A DNA stretch of 64,000 bases. It comes from Bacteroidota bacterium (GTDB lineage Bacteria > Bacteroidota > Ignavibacteria > Kapaibacteriales > UBA2268). Positions within the stretch are counted from its first letter, which is position 1, and every line of letters begins with the position of its first letter. This document shows positions 37,585 to 44,907 of the stretch, one piece after another. The notes beneath the pieces were generated by a model. The model saw only the letters and a program-made list of their open reading frames with translations. It did not search any database and had not been told where the DNA came from. Made by a program: the position numbers and the translations under genes. The stretch is from positions 25,001-89,000 of the forward strand of contig JAJXYC010000012.1 of NCBI GenBank assembly GCA_021780815.1, read 5' to 3'.

Positions 37585-38367
37585 GTGGGCTATTTTAAAA
37601 TAAATTCAGAAGAATTCAAGTTCTTTGAAAAAGCAAATAAAATCGTTGCTGAAACGTTAAGTTTGTTGCAAAAAAATGTGCATCCTGGAATAACAACTTT
37701 AGAATTAGATGCAATTGCCGAAGACTATATAAGGTCTCAAAATGCAAAACCTGCATTTAAAGGATATGGAAGCGTAAGGAATCCATTTCCAGCAACAATA
37801 TGTGCATCAGTTGATGAAATAGTTGTGCATGGTATTCCTAACAATGTGCCATTGAAAGAAGGACAAATAATTTCCTTAGATTGTGGTGCAGAATACAAAG
37901 GTTATTTCGGAGATAGTGCCGTAACTTGTTATGTTGGCGATGTATCAGATGAAGTTAAAAGACTTGTTGAAATTACTGAAAAATCTTTGTTTAAAGGAAT
38001 TGAACAAGCAATATCAGGCAAGAAAGTTTATGATATATCAAGAGCAGTTCAAACTTTTGTGGAAGCAAATGGTTATAATGTTACGAGAGAATTAGTTGGT
38101 CATGGGATAGGCGACGTTTTGCACGATGACCCACCAGTTCCAAATTTCGTGCCATTGCTTTTGCACAGAGCAAGTTACCCAAATATAAAATTGCAAAAAG
38201 GTTTGGCGATAGCAATTGAACCAATGGTGCATTTAGGGGCAAAAGAAACAGAAACATTGGATGATGGCTGGACAGTTGTAACGAAAGATAGAACACCGGC
38301 AGCACATTGGGAACATACAATAATTGTAGATAACGAAAAACCTATAATAATGACTTTAAGAAGATAA
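37585..38367 (+). CDS. map: Methionine aminopeptidase, type I
   Basis: The 260-residue enzyme removes N-terminal Met from new proteins. All five metal ligands are visible: Asp99 (SLDCGAEYKG), Asp110 (YFGDSAVT), His173 (VGHGIG), Glu212 (AIEPMV) and Glu243 (HWEHTIIV), with substrate-contact His82 in VVHGIPN. GTG start, 11 nt after secY. Confidence 0.96.
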   Translation: MGYFKINSEEFKFFEKANKIVAETLSLLQKNVHPGITTLELDAIAEDYIRSQNAKPAFKGYGSVRNPFPATICASVDEIVVHGIPNNVPLKEGQIISLDCGAEYKGYFGDSAVTCYVGDVSDEVKRLVEITEKSLFKGIEQAISGKKVYDISRAVQTFVEANGYNVTRELVGHGIGDVLHDDPPVPNFVPLLLHRASYPNIKLQKGLAIAIEPMVHLGAKETETLDDGWTVVTKDRTPAAHWEHTIIVDNEKPIIMTLRR

Positions 38368-38399
38368 GTGATAATTAAAAATTTAATAGAAAATAAGAA

Positions 38400-38618
38400 G
38401 TGGCTAAACAAGACTTAATAAAAGTAGATGGAATAATAGAAGAGGTTCTGCCTAATACACAATTTATAGTAAAATTGGAAACAGGACATCAAGTATTAGC
38501 CCATATATCTGGAAAGATGAGAATGAATTTTATTAAGATACTTCAAGGCGACAAAGTAACAGTAGAAATATCCCCTTATGATTTAAGTAAGGGACGAATA
38601 ATTTATAGATACAAATAG
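38400..38618 (+). CDS. infA: Translation initiation factor IF-1
   Basis: The 72-residue S1/OB-fold protein reads [71 protein letters not shown], a complete IF-1. GTG start; AAGAAG lies just upstream. Confidence 0.96.
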   Translation: MAKQDLIKVDGIIEEVLPNTQFIVKLETGHQVLAHISGKMRMNFIKILQGDKVTVEISPYDLSKGRIIYRYK

Positions 38619-38632
38619 AGGTACTAAATAAA

Positions 38633-38749
38633 ATGAAAGTACATGCATCGGTGAAAAAACGTAGTAGTGACGACAAAGTCGTACGAAGAAAAGGACGAGT
38701 TTATATAATTAACAAAAAGAATCCAAGATTAAAGCAAAGACAAGGATAA
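38633..38749 (+). CDS. rpmJ: 50S ribosomal protein L36, cysteine-free form
   Basis: The 38-residue protein starts [22 protein letters not shown] and ends with [13 protein letters not shown]. The zinc ligands of the classical form (CxxC, later Cys and His) are all absent, which is the Zn-independent version found in many Bacteroidota. It lies in the standard place between infA and rpsM, preceded by AGAGGTAC. Confidence 0.95.
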   Translation: MKVHASVKKRSSDDKVVRRKGRVYIINKKNPRLKQRQG

Positions 38750-38764
38750 GATTGGAGGATAAAC

Positions 38765-39145
38765 GTGGCTAGAATAGCAGGAATTGACCTTCCGAAAAAT
38801 AAACGTGGTTTTGTGGGTTTGACATATATCTTTGGTATAGGTCGGACAACAGCGTATGAAATATTAGCAAAAGCAAACGTGAATGAAACAAAAAAAGTTT
38901 CAGAATGGTCAGATGAAGAAGTTGCTCGTATTCGTGCAATAGTTGATGACTATAAAGTAGAAGGACAACTACGCAGCGAAATACAAATGAATATCAAACG
39001 TTTGATGGACATCGTTTGTTACAGAGGTTTACGCCATCGTAGAGGTTTACCTGTACGAGGACAGCGTACAAGAACAAATTCACGTACAAGAAAAGGTCGT
39101 AGAAAAACAGTTGCTGGAAAGAAGAAAGCAACAGCAAAGAAGTAA
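38765..39145 (+). CDS. rpsM: 30S ribosomal protein S13
   Basis: The 126-residue protein begins [33 protein letters not shown] and has the C-terminal [33 protein letters not shown] tail that reaches the P-site tRNA. GTG start, 8 nt from GGAGG. Confidence 0.97.
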   Translation: MARIAGIDLPKNKRGFVGLTYIFGIGRTTAYEILAKANVNETKKVSEWSDEEVARIRAIVDDYKVEGQLRSEIQMNIKRLMDIVCYRGLRHRRGLPVRGQRTRTNSRTRKGRRKTVAGKKKATAKK

Positions 39146-39173
39146 TATTAATTAAAATTAAGTGGGTTGAAGA

Positions 39174-39554
39174 GTGGCAAAGAAAAAAATTAAGAAAAAG
39201 ACCGTCTCTGATATACACGGCAAAGCATTCATCAAAGCAACATTTAATAATGTATTGGTTTCAATTACAGATTTATATGGGAATGTGCTTTGTTGGTCTT
39301 CTGCTGGTAAAAATGGATTTAAAGGTTCTAAAAAGAATACTCCTTATGCAAGTCAGGTATCAGCCGAAAAAGCTGCAAAAGAAGCTTTTGATATGGGGTT
39401 ACGCAAAGTTGATGTGTTTATTAAAGGACCAGGTTCTGGACGTGAAGCTGCAATTCGTGCTTTAACACAAGCTGGATTAGAAATTCACGGTATTTTGGAC
39501 AGAACTCCAATTCCACATAACGGATGCCGTCCTCCGAAAAGACGGAGAGTTTAA
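39174..39554 (+). CDS. rpsK: 30S ribosomal protein S11
   Basis: The 126-residue protein has [46 protein letters not shown] and the invariant C-terminal [29 protein letters not shown] start. It is followed 20 nt later by rpoA with no rpsD in between. Confidence 0.97.
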   Translation: MAKKKIKKKTVSDIHGKAFIKATFNNVLVSITDLYGNVLCWSSAGKNGFKGSKKNTPYASQVSAEKAAKEAFDMGLRKVDVFIKGPGSGREAAIRALTQAGLEIHGILDRTPIPHNGCRPPKRRRV

Positions 39555-39574
39555 TATAACGAGGTGTTTGAAAT

Positions 39575-40585
39575 ATGAATTATCAAATGCAAATGCCCGA
39601 TAGGGTAATTGTTGAACAAACATCTTCTGAAAACCACGGAAGATTTGTATTCCAACCTTTAGAGCAAGGTTATGGAGTAACTATTGGTAACGCATTCCGC
39701 AGAGTACTTCTCTCTTCAATTGTTGGCTCTGCAATTGTGGGAGTGAAGTTTTCCAATGTCCTCCATGAATTTGAAACAATTCAAGGGGTTAAAGAAGACG
39801 TAGCCGAAATTATTTTGAATTTAAAAGAAGTTCGTTTTAAATTAATCGATAAAAAAGTTCAAAGGATTGCTTTTAGATTAAAAGGACCTGGTATTTGGAC
39901 TGCTAAAGATATCCAACAAGCTTCTTCTTTAATTGAAATAATGAATCCTGACCATCATATTGGTACACTTGAAACTGATGCTGATTTTGATGTTGAGTTA
40001 AGAATTGGTCGGGGAAAAGGTTATGTTCCTGCTGATGACCAGCAAATTTTTGATTTCCCTGTTGGCATGCTTCCCATTGATTCAATTTTTACTCCAATTA
40101 AAAACGTAATTTACAACATTGAACCTTTCCGTGTTGGACAAAAAACAGATTACGAAAAATTAATTCTAGATGTTCGTACTGATGGTACTATTACTCCTGA
40201 TGAATCTGTTCATCAGGCTGCTATAATACTTAGAGATCATATTAAACATTTCATCGATTTCGATGCTCAAATTGAAAAACAAGAAGAGGAATTGAAGAAA
40301 GCAGAAGAAGATAATGTCCAAAGTGAATTCAAAAAAATGAGACAAATCTTGCTTACTCCTGTTGAAGAACTTGAACTTTCTGTTAGAGCGCATAATTGCT
40401 TGAAAGGTGCTAATATTAAAAATGTTTATGAACTTGTCAGATTAGAACATTCTGATTTACTTAAATTTAGAAATTTCGGCAAAAAATCGCTTACCGAACT
40501 TTCTGAAGTTGTTCATTCGCTTGGTTTAGATTTCGGTATGGATGTTGAAAAATATTTGAAAGATAATCCTAAACCTCAATTTTAA
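39575..40585 (+). CDS. rpoA: RNA polymerase alpha subunit
   Basis: The 336-residue subunit has the N-terminal dimerisation domain (GRFVFQPLEQGYGVTIGNAFRRVLLSSIVGSAI, and KTDYEKLILDVRTDGTITPDESVHQAA) and a C-terminal domain with helix-hairpin-helix features (SVRAHNCLKGANIKNVYELV, LLKFRNFGKKSLTEL). A charged linker joins them at about residues 225-255. Start preceded by ACGAGGTG. Confidence 0.98.
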   Translation: MNYQMQMPDRVIVEQTSSENHGRFVFQPLEQGYGVTIGNAFRRVLLSSIVGSAIVGVKFSNVLHEFETIQGVKEDVAEIILNLKEVRFKLIDKKVQRIAFRLKGPGIWTAKDIQQASSLIEIMNPDHHIGTLETDADFDVELRIGRGKGYVPADDQQIFDFPVGMLPIDSIFTPIKNVIYNIEPFRVGQKTDYEKLILDVRTDGTITPDESVHQAAIILRDHIKHFIDFDAQIEKQEEELKKAEEDNVQSEFKKMRQILLTPVEELELSVRAHNCLKGANIKNVYELVRLEHSDLLKFRNFGKKSLTELSEVVHSLGLDFGMDVEKYLKDNPKPQF

Positions 40586-40618
40586 ATTTTTTAGTAAAAT
40601 ATTTTTGGAAATAAGAAA

Positions 40619-41308
40619 ATGCGACATTTAGTAAAAGGTAGAAAACTTAAAAGAACAAACAGTCATAAAAGAGCTTTATTAAGGAATTTAGCGACTGCTT
40701 TAATAACACACAAAAGAATTGCTACTACAGAAGCAAAAGCAAAAGAATTAAGACCTTATATTGAAAAATTGATTACACGTGCTAAAAAAGCTTACGTGAA
40801 ACAATCTCAAAATCTTCTTCCTGAAGGTCAATCTATGGATGTACATTCAAGAAGAATGGCTTCTGCCGATTTATTTGGGAAAGGTGCTATTCAAGAGTTA
40901 TTCGAAGTAATTGCCCCAAAGGTTATTAATAGACCAGGTGGTTATTGTCGCATTATTAAAACTGGTGTTAGAACAGGTGATGCTGCCCGTACTGCTATTA
41001 TTCAATTGGTGGATTGGTTCGATACACAAGACGGTGCTAATTCTTCTAAAAAGAAGAAAAAAACAACTAAACCTAAAACTAAAGTTGATGAGCATAAAGC
41101 AAAAACTTCCGAACATCATACTACGCAAGTGGAAGATAAGAAAGTTAAAGAAAAACCGCAAATCAATAATAACGAACCTGTGGAAGATAAAAATATTGAA
41201 GCAGAAACTATTGCTCCAACTACAAGCGAAGAACCTATTTCTAATGGTGAAGAAATCATTCCTTCTGACGAAGCGGAAGATGTTAATATTAAGAAAAAAG
41301 ATGAATAA
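40619..41308 (+). CDS. rplQ: 50S ribosomal protein L17 with long charged C-terminal tail
   Basis: The first 140 or so residues are a standard L17: MRHLVKGRKLKRTNSHKRALLRNLATALITHKRIATTEAKAKELRPYIEKLITRAKK, and GGYCRIIKTGVRTGDAARTAIIQLVDW. A low-complexity Lys/Glu/Thr-rich tail of about 85 residues follows (KKKKKTTKPKTKVDEHKAK...NIKKKDE), making the 229-residue protein nearly twice the E. coli length. Tails of this sort are seen in other Bacteroidota. It is the last gene of the superoperon and is followed by a terminator. Confidence 0.96.
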   Translation: MRHLVKGRKLKRTNSHKRALLRNLATALITHKRIATTEAKAKELRPYIEKLITRAKKAYVKQSQNLLPEGQSMDVHSRRMASADLFGKGAIQELFEVIAPKVINRPGGYCRIIKTGVRTGDAARTAIIQLVDWFDTQDGANSSKKKKKTTKPKTKVDEHKAKTSEHHTTQVEDKKVKEKPQINNNEPVEDKNIEAETIAPTTSEEPISNGEEIIPSDEAEDVNIKKKDE

Positions 41309-41323
41309 AGTTTTTGGCTATAT

Positions 41324-41357
41324 AAAAAAGGCTGTCCCGCAACGACAGCCTTTTTTT
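41324..41357 (+). terminator. Terminator of the ribosomal superoperon
   Basis: AAAAAAGGCTGTC pairs with GACAGCCTTTTTTT around a CCGCAAC loop, 15 nt after the rplQ stop. It would also work for transcripts coming from the minus strand. Confidence 0.93.
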
Positions 41358-41380
41358 ATGCCCTCTTTTTTTTAATTAAT

Positions 41381-41473
41381 CTATATCTTTACAAATTTCA
41401 TCGGCTTCACATCAAAAAAATAAGTACGGCTACCAGCTAGTAATATGCTTTTATGGATTTTTTCATTATTCAT
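41381..41473 (-). pseudogene. Truncated DUF3276/PUR-alpha-like small protein gene
   Basis: The 30-codon frame starts MNNEKIHKSILLAGSRTYFFDVK, where AGxRTYFFDVK is the signature of the DUF3276 (PUR-family nucleic-acid-binding) proteins of Bacteroidota, normally over 80 residues. It stops soon after with PMKFVKI. That tail is the same as the end of type IX cargo proteins such as the one ending at 11832 (KPMKFVKV), which suggests fusion to the remains of another gene. AGGA lies 10 nt upstream. Confidence 0.5.
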
Positions 41474-41491
41474 AAATATATTCCTAAATAA

Positions 41492-41650
41492 TTAAACACT
41501 TGGCGGAACAGGATTAACCACTCCACCCGCATTTACCACTGCGATATTACTCGGACCGCTGGTTTCATTGCCTCTTCTGGCTTTTATACAAAGAAAATTT
41601 GCAAGCCAAGGTATAAAATCGGCGTCTTTTGAGGGAAAATAGTTTGCCAT
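41492..41650 (-). CDS. Small or truncated protein, MANYFP... family
   Basis: The 52-residue frame begins MANYFPSKDADFIPWLANF and ends in a Gly/Val/Pro-rich segment (VVNAGGVVNPVPPSV). An AGGAG 9 nt before the ATG supports translation. The N-terminal pattern (M..FP..D..F..W..NF) reminds me of longer hypothetical proteins from environmental bacteria that continue for some 150-200 residues, so this may be a truncated remnant whose ends were rejoined. Function unknown. Confidence 0.5.
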   Translation of the reverse strand: MANYFPSKDADFIPWLANFLCIKARRGNETSGPSNIAVVNAGGVVNPVPPSV

Positions 41651-41851
41651 ATCAAGATTCTCCTAAATTTATTCAATATTCTAACAATTATTCTAAAGAA
41701 AAGTTCAATAATTCCAAAGAAAACCAAAAGTTTTCTCAACAAAATTACGATTATTCCAAAGAATAACCGAATAAATCTCAAGAATATTTCAATTATTCTT
41801 GAGATTTATTTCAGGTTTATAAAGAAAGTTTAAAGGAATCTTGAGAAAGAC
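41651..41851. other. Gene-free region with SKE-type coding debris and a hairpin
   Basis: On the plus strand a degenerate repeat (NYSKE, NNSKE, DYSKE) can be read but lacks a start codon. A perfect 13-bp inverted repeat AAATCTCAAGAAT (41773-41785 and 41795-41807) follows; it has no T run and its role is unclear. It could stabilise the 3' end of the minus-strand transcript from the gene to its right. Confidence 0.4.
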
Positions 41852-43039
41852 TTAATTTTTCTCATGATCTATTTGTTTATTAAAATTAAATGGCACTGGT
41901 GCAATTCCAATTCCATATTTTTTGAATAATTTCTTGACAAAATTCTTTGATGTTTTATTTACATTGAATAAATCTAATGTCTTGATATATTCAATTTCAT
42001 GAGGATTTTCTTTTAGGTAAGCTGAAATTGCTACGGTTTCGGCAAAACAACCATAAAGTACATTTTCTGTTAATCCGCATATTTCAGGATTGAAGAAAAA
42101 TTCAAGTCCATTTTCGATATAAGCATTTCCACCATCTTGACGGTAAATGTTTTTGCATTTGTAATATTCTTCTTCGGGGAAGCCATAAGGAACCGCAACA
42201 TCAACAACATGAATTGTCTGTCCATTTTGAATATTTTTCAGATTGTCGAAAGTAATCAAACTTGATGGATTATGAGTGCAATTTATGATTGAACGAATTT
42301 TGTCAATGTCATTAATTTCGATACTTTTTATATCAGGAAATACCTTGATATTTCTTGTTGAAATCAATTCTTTCAAATCTTTTGTATGATTACTGATAAT
42401 GATAATTTGCTCATCAGACAAGTTTTTTTCGAGCAAATATTCAAGACTATCAAGCCCCAACAATCCAAGACCGTTAATAATTACTATACCTTCATTGTCA
42501 TTCCCGTGAAAACGGGAATCCACTCTCACATTCCAAAGATTGATTCCCTCTTTCGAGGGAATGACATCAAAATCATGTTTAGAAATTATACCAGCTTTTT
42601 GAATTATTGAATCAATTTCCATATTCAGAATTGCGGCAGTGCCGTTATCGCCGTTTGTAAAAAGGATTTCGGGATAAAGCTCACGCAAAGTAAAACCGGA
42701 ATTGTCAAGATGACCATCCCAAGCTACTTTTAATTCTATTTCCTTGCCGAAAAGACGTTTAGTTGAAGCGGCAAGAAGAACTACATTTACTTTAAGATTT
42801 TCAATTGCATATTTTAAACCCTGAAGGAATTGCTTACGAGCTTTAATAATGCCGTTTTTACATGCGCAATCTTCTGGGAAATTGTCTAATGCAATCAAAC
42901 CTCCATTTGTAGTCTCTTTATATTCTAAAAATATCGGTTTATAAAAGGAATCCATAATTGGATTTCCCTGACTAATTTTAAAATCATTTTGATTTTTAAT
43001 ATTTAACAAATTTGAAAAGAACACATATTCATTTTTCAT
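41852..43039 (-). CDS. Rossmann-fold dehydrogenase-like protein interrupted by a dispersed repeat
   Basis: The 395-residue soluble protein has a dinucleotide-binding-like segment IVIINGLGLLGLDSLEYLL around residues 197-215, then strands such as QIIIISNHTKDL and SIINCTHNPSSL, reminiscent of shikimate/aminoacid dehydrogenase-type domains; I do not recognise the exact family. Just before the Rossmann segment a palindromic element contributes about 23 foreign residues (IPSKEGINLWNVRVDSRFHGNDN). I prefer the ATG at 43039; a GTG at 43081 has AGGAGG 7 nt away, but it lies inside a terminator hairpin. The C-terminal half includes CFAETVAISAYL. Substrate unknown. Confidence 0.6.
   Translation of the reverse strand: MKNEYVFFSNLLNIKNQNDFKISQGNPIMDSFYKPIFLEYKETTNGGLIALDNFPEDCACKNGIIKARKQFLQGLKYAIENLKVNVVLLAASTKRLFGKEIELKVAWDGHLDNSGFTLRELYPEILFTNGDNGTAAILNMEIDSIIQKAGIISKHDFDVIPSKEGINLWNVRVDSRFHGNDNEGIVIINGLGLLGLDSLEYLLEKNLSDEQIIIISNHTKDLKELISTRNIKVFPDIKSIEINDIDKIRSIINCTHNPSSLITFDNLKNIQNGQTIHVVDVAVPYGFPEEEYYKCKNIYRQDGGNAYIENGLEFFFNPEICGLTENVLYGCFAETVAISAYLKENPHEIEYIKTLDLFNVNKTSKNFVKKLFKKYGIGIAPVPFNFNKQIDHEKN
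42498..42565. repeat. Palindromic dispersed repeat inside a coding region
   Basis: The outer arms GTCATTCCC and GGGAATGAC enclose two smaller hairpins (TTCCCGTGAAAACGGGAA and ATTCCCTCTTTCGAGGGAAT). It is in frame with the surrounding gene and encodes the DSRFHGNDN peptide known from similar repeats in many genomes. It is related to the element at 11832-11923. Confidence 0.85.
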
Positions 43040-43062
43040 TTTGCTTCCATCTATATATACAT

Positions 43063-43090
43063 AAAAAAAGGGCATCTTCACAATTTGCCC
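43063..43090 (-). terminator. Intrinsic terminator at the end of the structured RNA
   Basis: On the minus strand GGGCA (43090-43086) pairs with TGCCC (43074-43070) and is followed by seven T residues. It could end a separate small RNA or act as an attenuator ahead of the gene starting at 43039. Confidence 0.75.
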
Positions 43091-43200
43091 TCCTGTTAGG
43101 TATCGCCAAACACCCGTGCATAAAGCAAAAAGGAAAACGCCCCGTTTCTTGGGGCGTGCCTTCTTACCGTTCTATGCACTTAAAATTGGCGATTTTAACA
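43063..43200 (-). ncRNA. Candidate structured RNA or riboswitch-like leader
   Basis: On the minus strand a rod of nested helices can be drawn: CGCCAA (43191-43186) with TTGGCG (43109-43104); GTGCATA (43179-43173) with TATGCAC (43122-43116); AAGG with CCTT; and ACGCCCC (43157-43151) with GGGGCGT (43143-43137) closed by an AAGAAA-type loop. A terminator hairpin follows at 43090-43063. The segment is clearly more GC-rich than its surroundings. It matches neither tmRNA, RNase P, SRP RNA nor any riboswitch consensus that I know. The ends are estimates. Confidence 0.55.
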
Positions 43201-43362
43201 AGAGAACGAAAGTAAGCAACGCTTACAATATATAATTTTAACTGTTTTGTTCTATTTAAGTCATTTTACTTTTCATATTAAAAGTTGCAAAAATCAATTC
43301 ATACAAAATTAAGTGTTTTTTAGCAAATATTGAAACTTATTTCTCAATATTCCAAAAAAAAC

Positions 43363-43587
43363 TTAAAGTCCTAAATATTCTTCAACAGTTATCCCGATTT
43401 GATTGATTATTGCTCTTAAAACACCTTTTGAAATAGGTTTCGAATGATTCGGAATTGTAGTTCTAAGCCTTTTTTCGGAATTATACCAGATTTCATGGCT
43501 TCCTTTTGCCTGTCTATCAAATTCAAAACCAGATTTCCTGATTTTTTTGATAAGTTCTTTATAAGTAGTCTCATGTAATTTACTCAT
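43363..43587 (-). CDS. hicA: HicA-type mRNA interferase toxin
   Basis: The 74-residue dsRBD-like protein has TYKELIKKIRKSGFEFDRQAKGSHEIWYN, with the catalytic His31 in the GSH motif, then TTIPNHSKPISKGVLRAIINQIGI. HicA degrades mRNA until neutralised by HicB. Its start overlaps the antitoxin stop by 4 nt (ATGA), so they are coupled. The order antitoxin-toxin is the reverse of E. coli hicAB but common elsewhere. Confidence 0.92.
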   Translation of the reverse strand: MSKLHETTYKELIKKIRKSGFEFDRQAKGSHEIWYNSEKRLRTTIPNHSKPISKGVLRAIINQIGITVEEYLGL

Positions 43588-43841
43588 AGAGTCACTGCAA
43601 CTGGAATTCTGAATTTTGATATTTTATTTTTTTTATTAAGTTGTTTCAAGATTTTGTCGGGTAATGGATCATTATGCTCAATGTAAGATTCAATTATTTT
43701 TCTTGCTACGTCTTGAGCAATTTCCAGAGCCTCCTGATATGACCTGCCTTCTGCAAGCAAACCAGGTAGGTCATCCGACAATGCTAAGAAACTGCCTTCT
43801 TCCAAAGGTTCAATTTTAATATCAATTACAATATTATCCAT
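43584..43841 (-). CDS. hicB: HicB-type antitoxin
   Basis: The 85-residue protein has the partial RNase H fold of HicB: IDIKIEPLEEGSFLALSDDLPGLLAEGRSYQEALEIAQDVARKIIESY. The degenerate active site and the charged C-terminal extension (LNKKNKISKFRIPVAVTL) are normal. There is no clear HTH or ribbon-helix-helix, so transcriptional autoregulation is uncertain. It precedes hicA in the same operon. Confidence 0.9.
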   Translation of the reverse strand: MDNIVIDIKIEPLEEGSFLALSDDLPGLLAEGRSYQEALEIAQDVARKIIESYIEHNDPLPDKILKQLNKKNKISKFRIPVAVTL

Positions 43842-43912
43842 TACTTATTTCCCCTTAAAATTCAAAAAATCAATCCATACAAAATTAAGTTATTTTTAGC
43901 AAATAAAATCAA

Positions 43913-44100
43913 TCAATTGTAGATAATTTCAATTTTTCTTCTTTTTTTAATCTTTATCATTGATAAAATAATAAAAACAACAAGAATTCCAAAGAAAATT
44001 GCCGACGAACCCATCGTTCCGAAGTTTAAACCGCCTTTATCGATTGGCTTTGTATAATTTTATCATCAATTATATATTTATCGCAATATATACTTATCAC
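43913..44100 (-). pseudogene. C-terminal remnant of a membrane protein gene
   Basis: Minus-strand translation gives YCDKYIIDDKIIQS, then after a one-base shift KPIDKGGLNFGTMGSSAIFFGILVVFIILSMIKIKKRRKIEIIYN and a stop at 43913. The last part is a membrane helix with a positively charged end. This looks like the tail of a larger gene whose 5' part is lost. Confidence 0.35.
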
Positions 44101-44238
44101 AACTCAACGAGTAAAAAGTTACACCTGATACAAAAAAATCAGTTTTTTCCCGAAGTGAAGAAGGATAGAGGAATACTTTGATTCCGTGTAGTGAACAAAG
44201 ACATTTGTTTATTATGGTAATTATAATAGATATTGTAA

Positions 44239-44262
44239 ATCTTCACTTCGTCCAAAATGACA
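44239..44262 (+). repeat. Decayed copy of the dispersed repeat
   Basis: AATCTTCACTTCGTCCAAAA followed by TGACA matches the GATTCTTCGCTTCGCTCAGA...TGACG word at 11898 with several changes. Confidence 0.5.
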
Positions 44263-44386
44263 AAAGAGAAAATAATACAACTCAATCAATGATGATTAAG
44301 GCTTATTATTTTCCTGATTGGATATTAAAACTTTTAGTATCATACTGTCTAATGCTTTTATTTATAATTTTTTTACAGAAATAAAA

Positions 44387-44406
44387 AAAGTGGTAAAAAG
44401 TGGTTG
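44387..44406 (+). promoter_or_regulatory. MraZ operator (two 10-bp direct repeats)
   Basis: AAAGTGGTAA (44387-44396) and AAAGTGGTTG (44397-44406) fit the AAAGTGKNNN repeat bound by MraZ in mollicutes. They overlap the -33 region of the mraZ promoter, so MraZ probably represses its own operon. Confidence 0.7.
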
Positions 44407-44433
44407 TTTTTCCCAAAAAATTCCTTATTTTTG
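44404..44433 (+). promoter_or_regulatory. mraZ promoter, Bacteroidota type
   Basis: TTG at 44404-44406 and TATTTTTG at 44426-44433 are separated by 19 bp, matching the TTG-N17-23-TAnnTTTG pattern. The mraZ start codon is at 44461. Confidence 0.6.
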
Positions 44434-44460
44434 TAATTAATGGAAAAGAATTAATAAAAA

Positions 44461-44907
44461 ATGCCAATTTTAAGAGGTGGAGAAACACATTCTGTTGATA
44501 GCAAAGGGCGGGTAAAAATACCTTCACGAATGCTAAAATCCTTAACCAATGAGGATATAGAGATGTTTATTTTTACACGTGGATTGGATAAATGTATAAA
44601 TGCGTATCCATTAAATTACTGGAAACAAATAGAAAAAAAAATAGAAAATACGAACGAATTTAATTCTAAGGATAGATACTTTTTAAGATATTTTATGATG
44701 TGGACAGACGAGGGTTTGCTTGATGGACAACAAAGGATAATATTGCCGAAAAAATTTATGGAATTGGCGGGTATAAAGAACGAAGTTTCAATATTAGGCG
44801 TAAAAGACCATTTAGAATTTTGGGATCCATTAAGACTTGAGAAGTATTTACAAAGTCAAGAAGAAGAGTACGAAAGAATATCAGAAGAAGTAATGACAAA
44901 ACAATAG
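44461..44907 (+). CDS. mraZ: Transcriptional regulator MraZ
   Basis: The 148-residue protein has the tandem AbrB-like folds with the conserved DSKGRVKIPSRM (from residue 13) and DGQQRIILPKKF (from residue 88). MraZ controls the division and cell wall cluster. It ends directly at the start of rsmH (ATG at 44908) so the two are coupled. An operator with two MraZ-type repeats lies upstream. Confidence 0.95.
   Translation: MPILRGGETHSVDSKGRVKIPSRMLKSLTNEDIEMFIFTRGLDKCINAYPLNYWKQIEKKIENTNEFNSKDRYFLRYFMMWTDEGLLDGQQRIILPKKFMELAGIKNEVSILGVKDHLEFWDPLRLEKYLQSQEEEYERISEEVMTKQ

Larger units (their letters stand above)
43842..44386. other. Gene-free region with decayed sequence
   Basis: This region holds the remnant described at 43913-44100 and decayed pieces of the dispersed repeat (44158-44262). 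No intact gene is visible on either strand. The short open frames show no ribosome binding sites or recognisable products. Confidence 0.5.

Noticed and set aside
41584-41781. Minus-strand hydrophobic open frame of 65 codons
   Set aside because: It is an out-of-frame shadow overlapping the better supported 52-residue frame with AGGAG; its Ile/Leu/Phe content comes from AT-rich repeats.
43039-43081. GTG at 43081 as the start of the Rossmann-type gene
   Set aside because: Although AGGAGG is well spaced, the codon lies within a terminator hairpin; kept as an alternative start only.
43012-43215. Plus-strand open frame of 67 codons opposite the structured RNA
   Set aside because: No ribosome binding site or recognisable product; its sequence is explained by the nested helices of the RNA on the other strand.
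43063-43215. SRP RNA, 6S RNA or tmRNA identity for the structured RNA
   Set aside because: The SRP S-domain loop sequence, the tmRNA tRNA-like ends and a large 6S-type central bubble could not be found.
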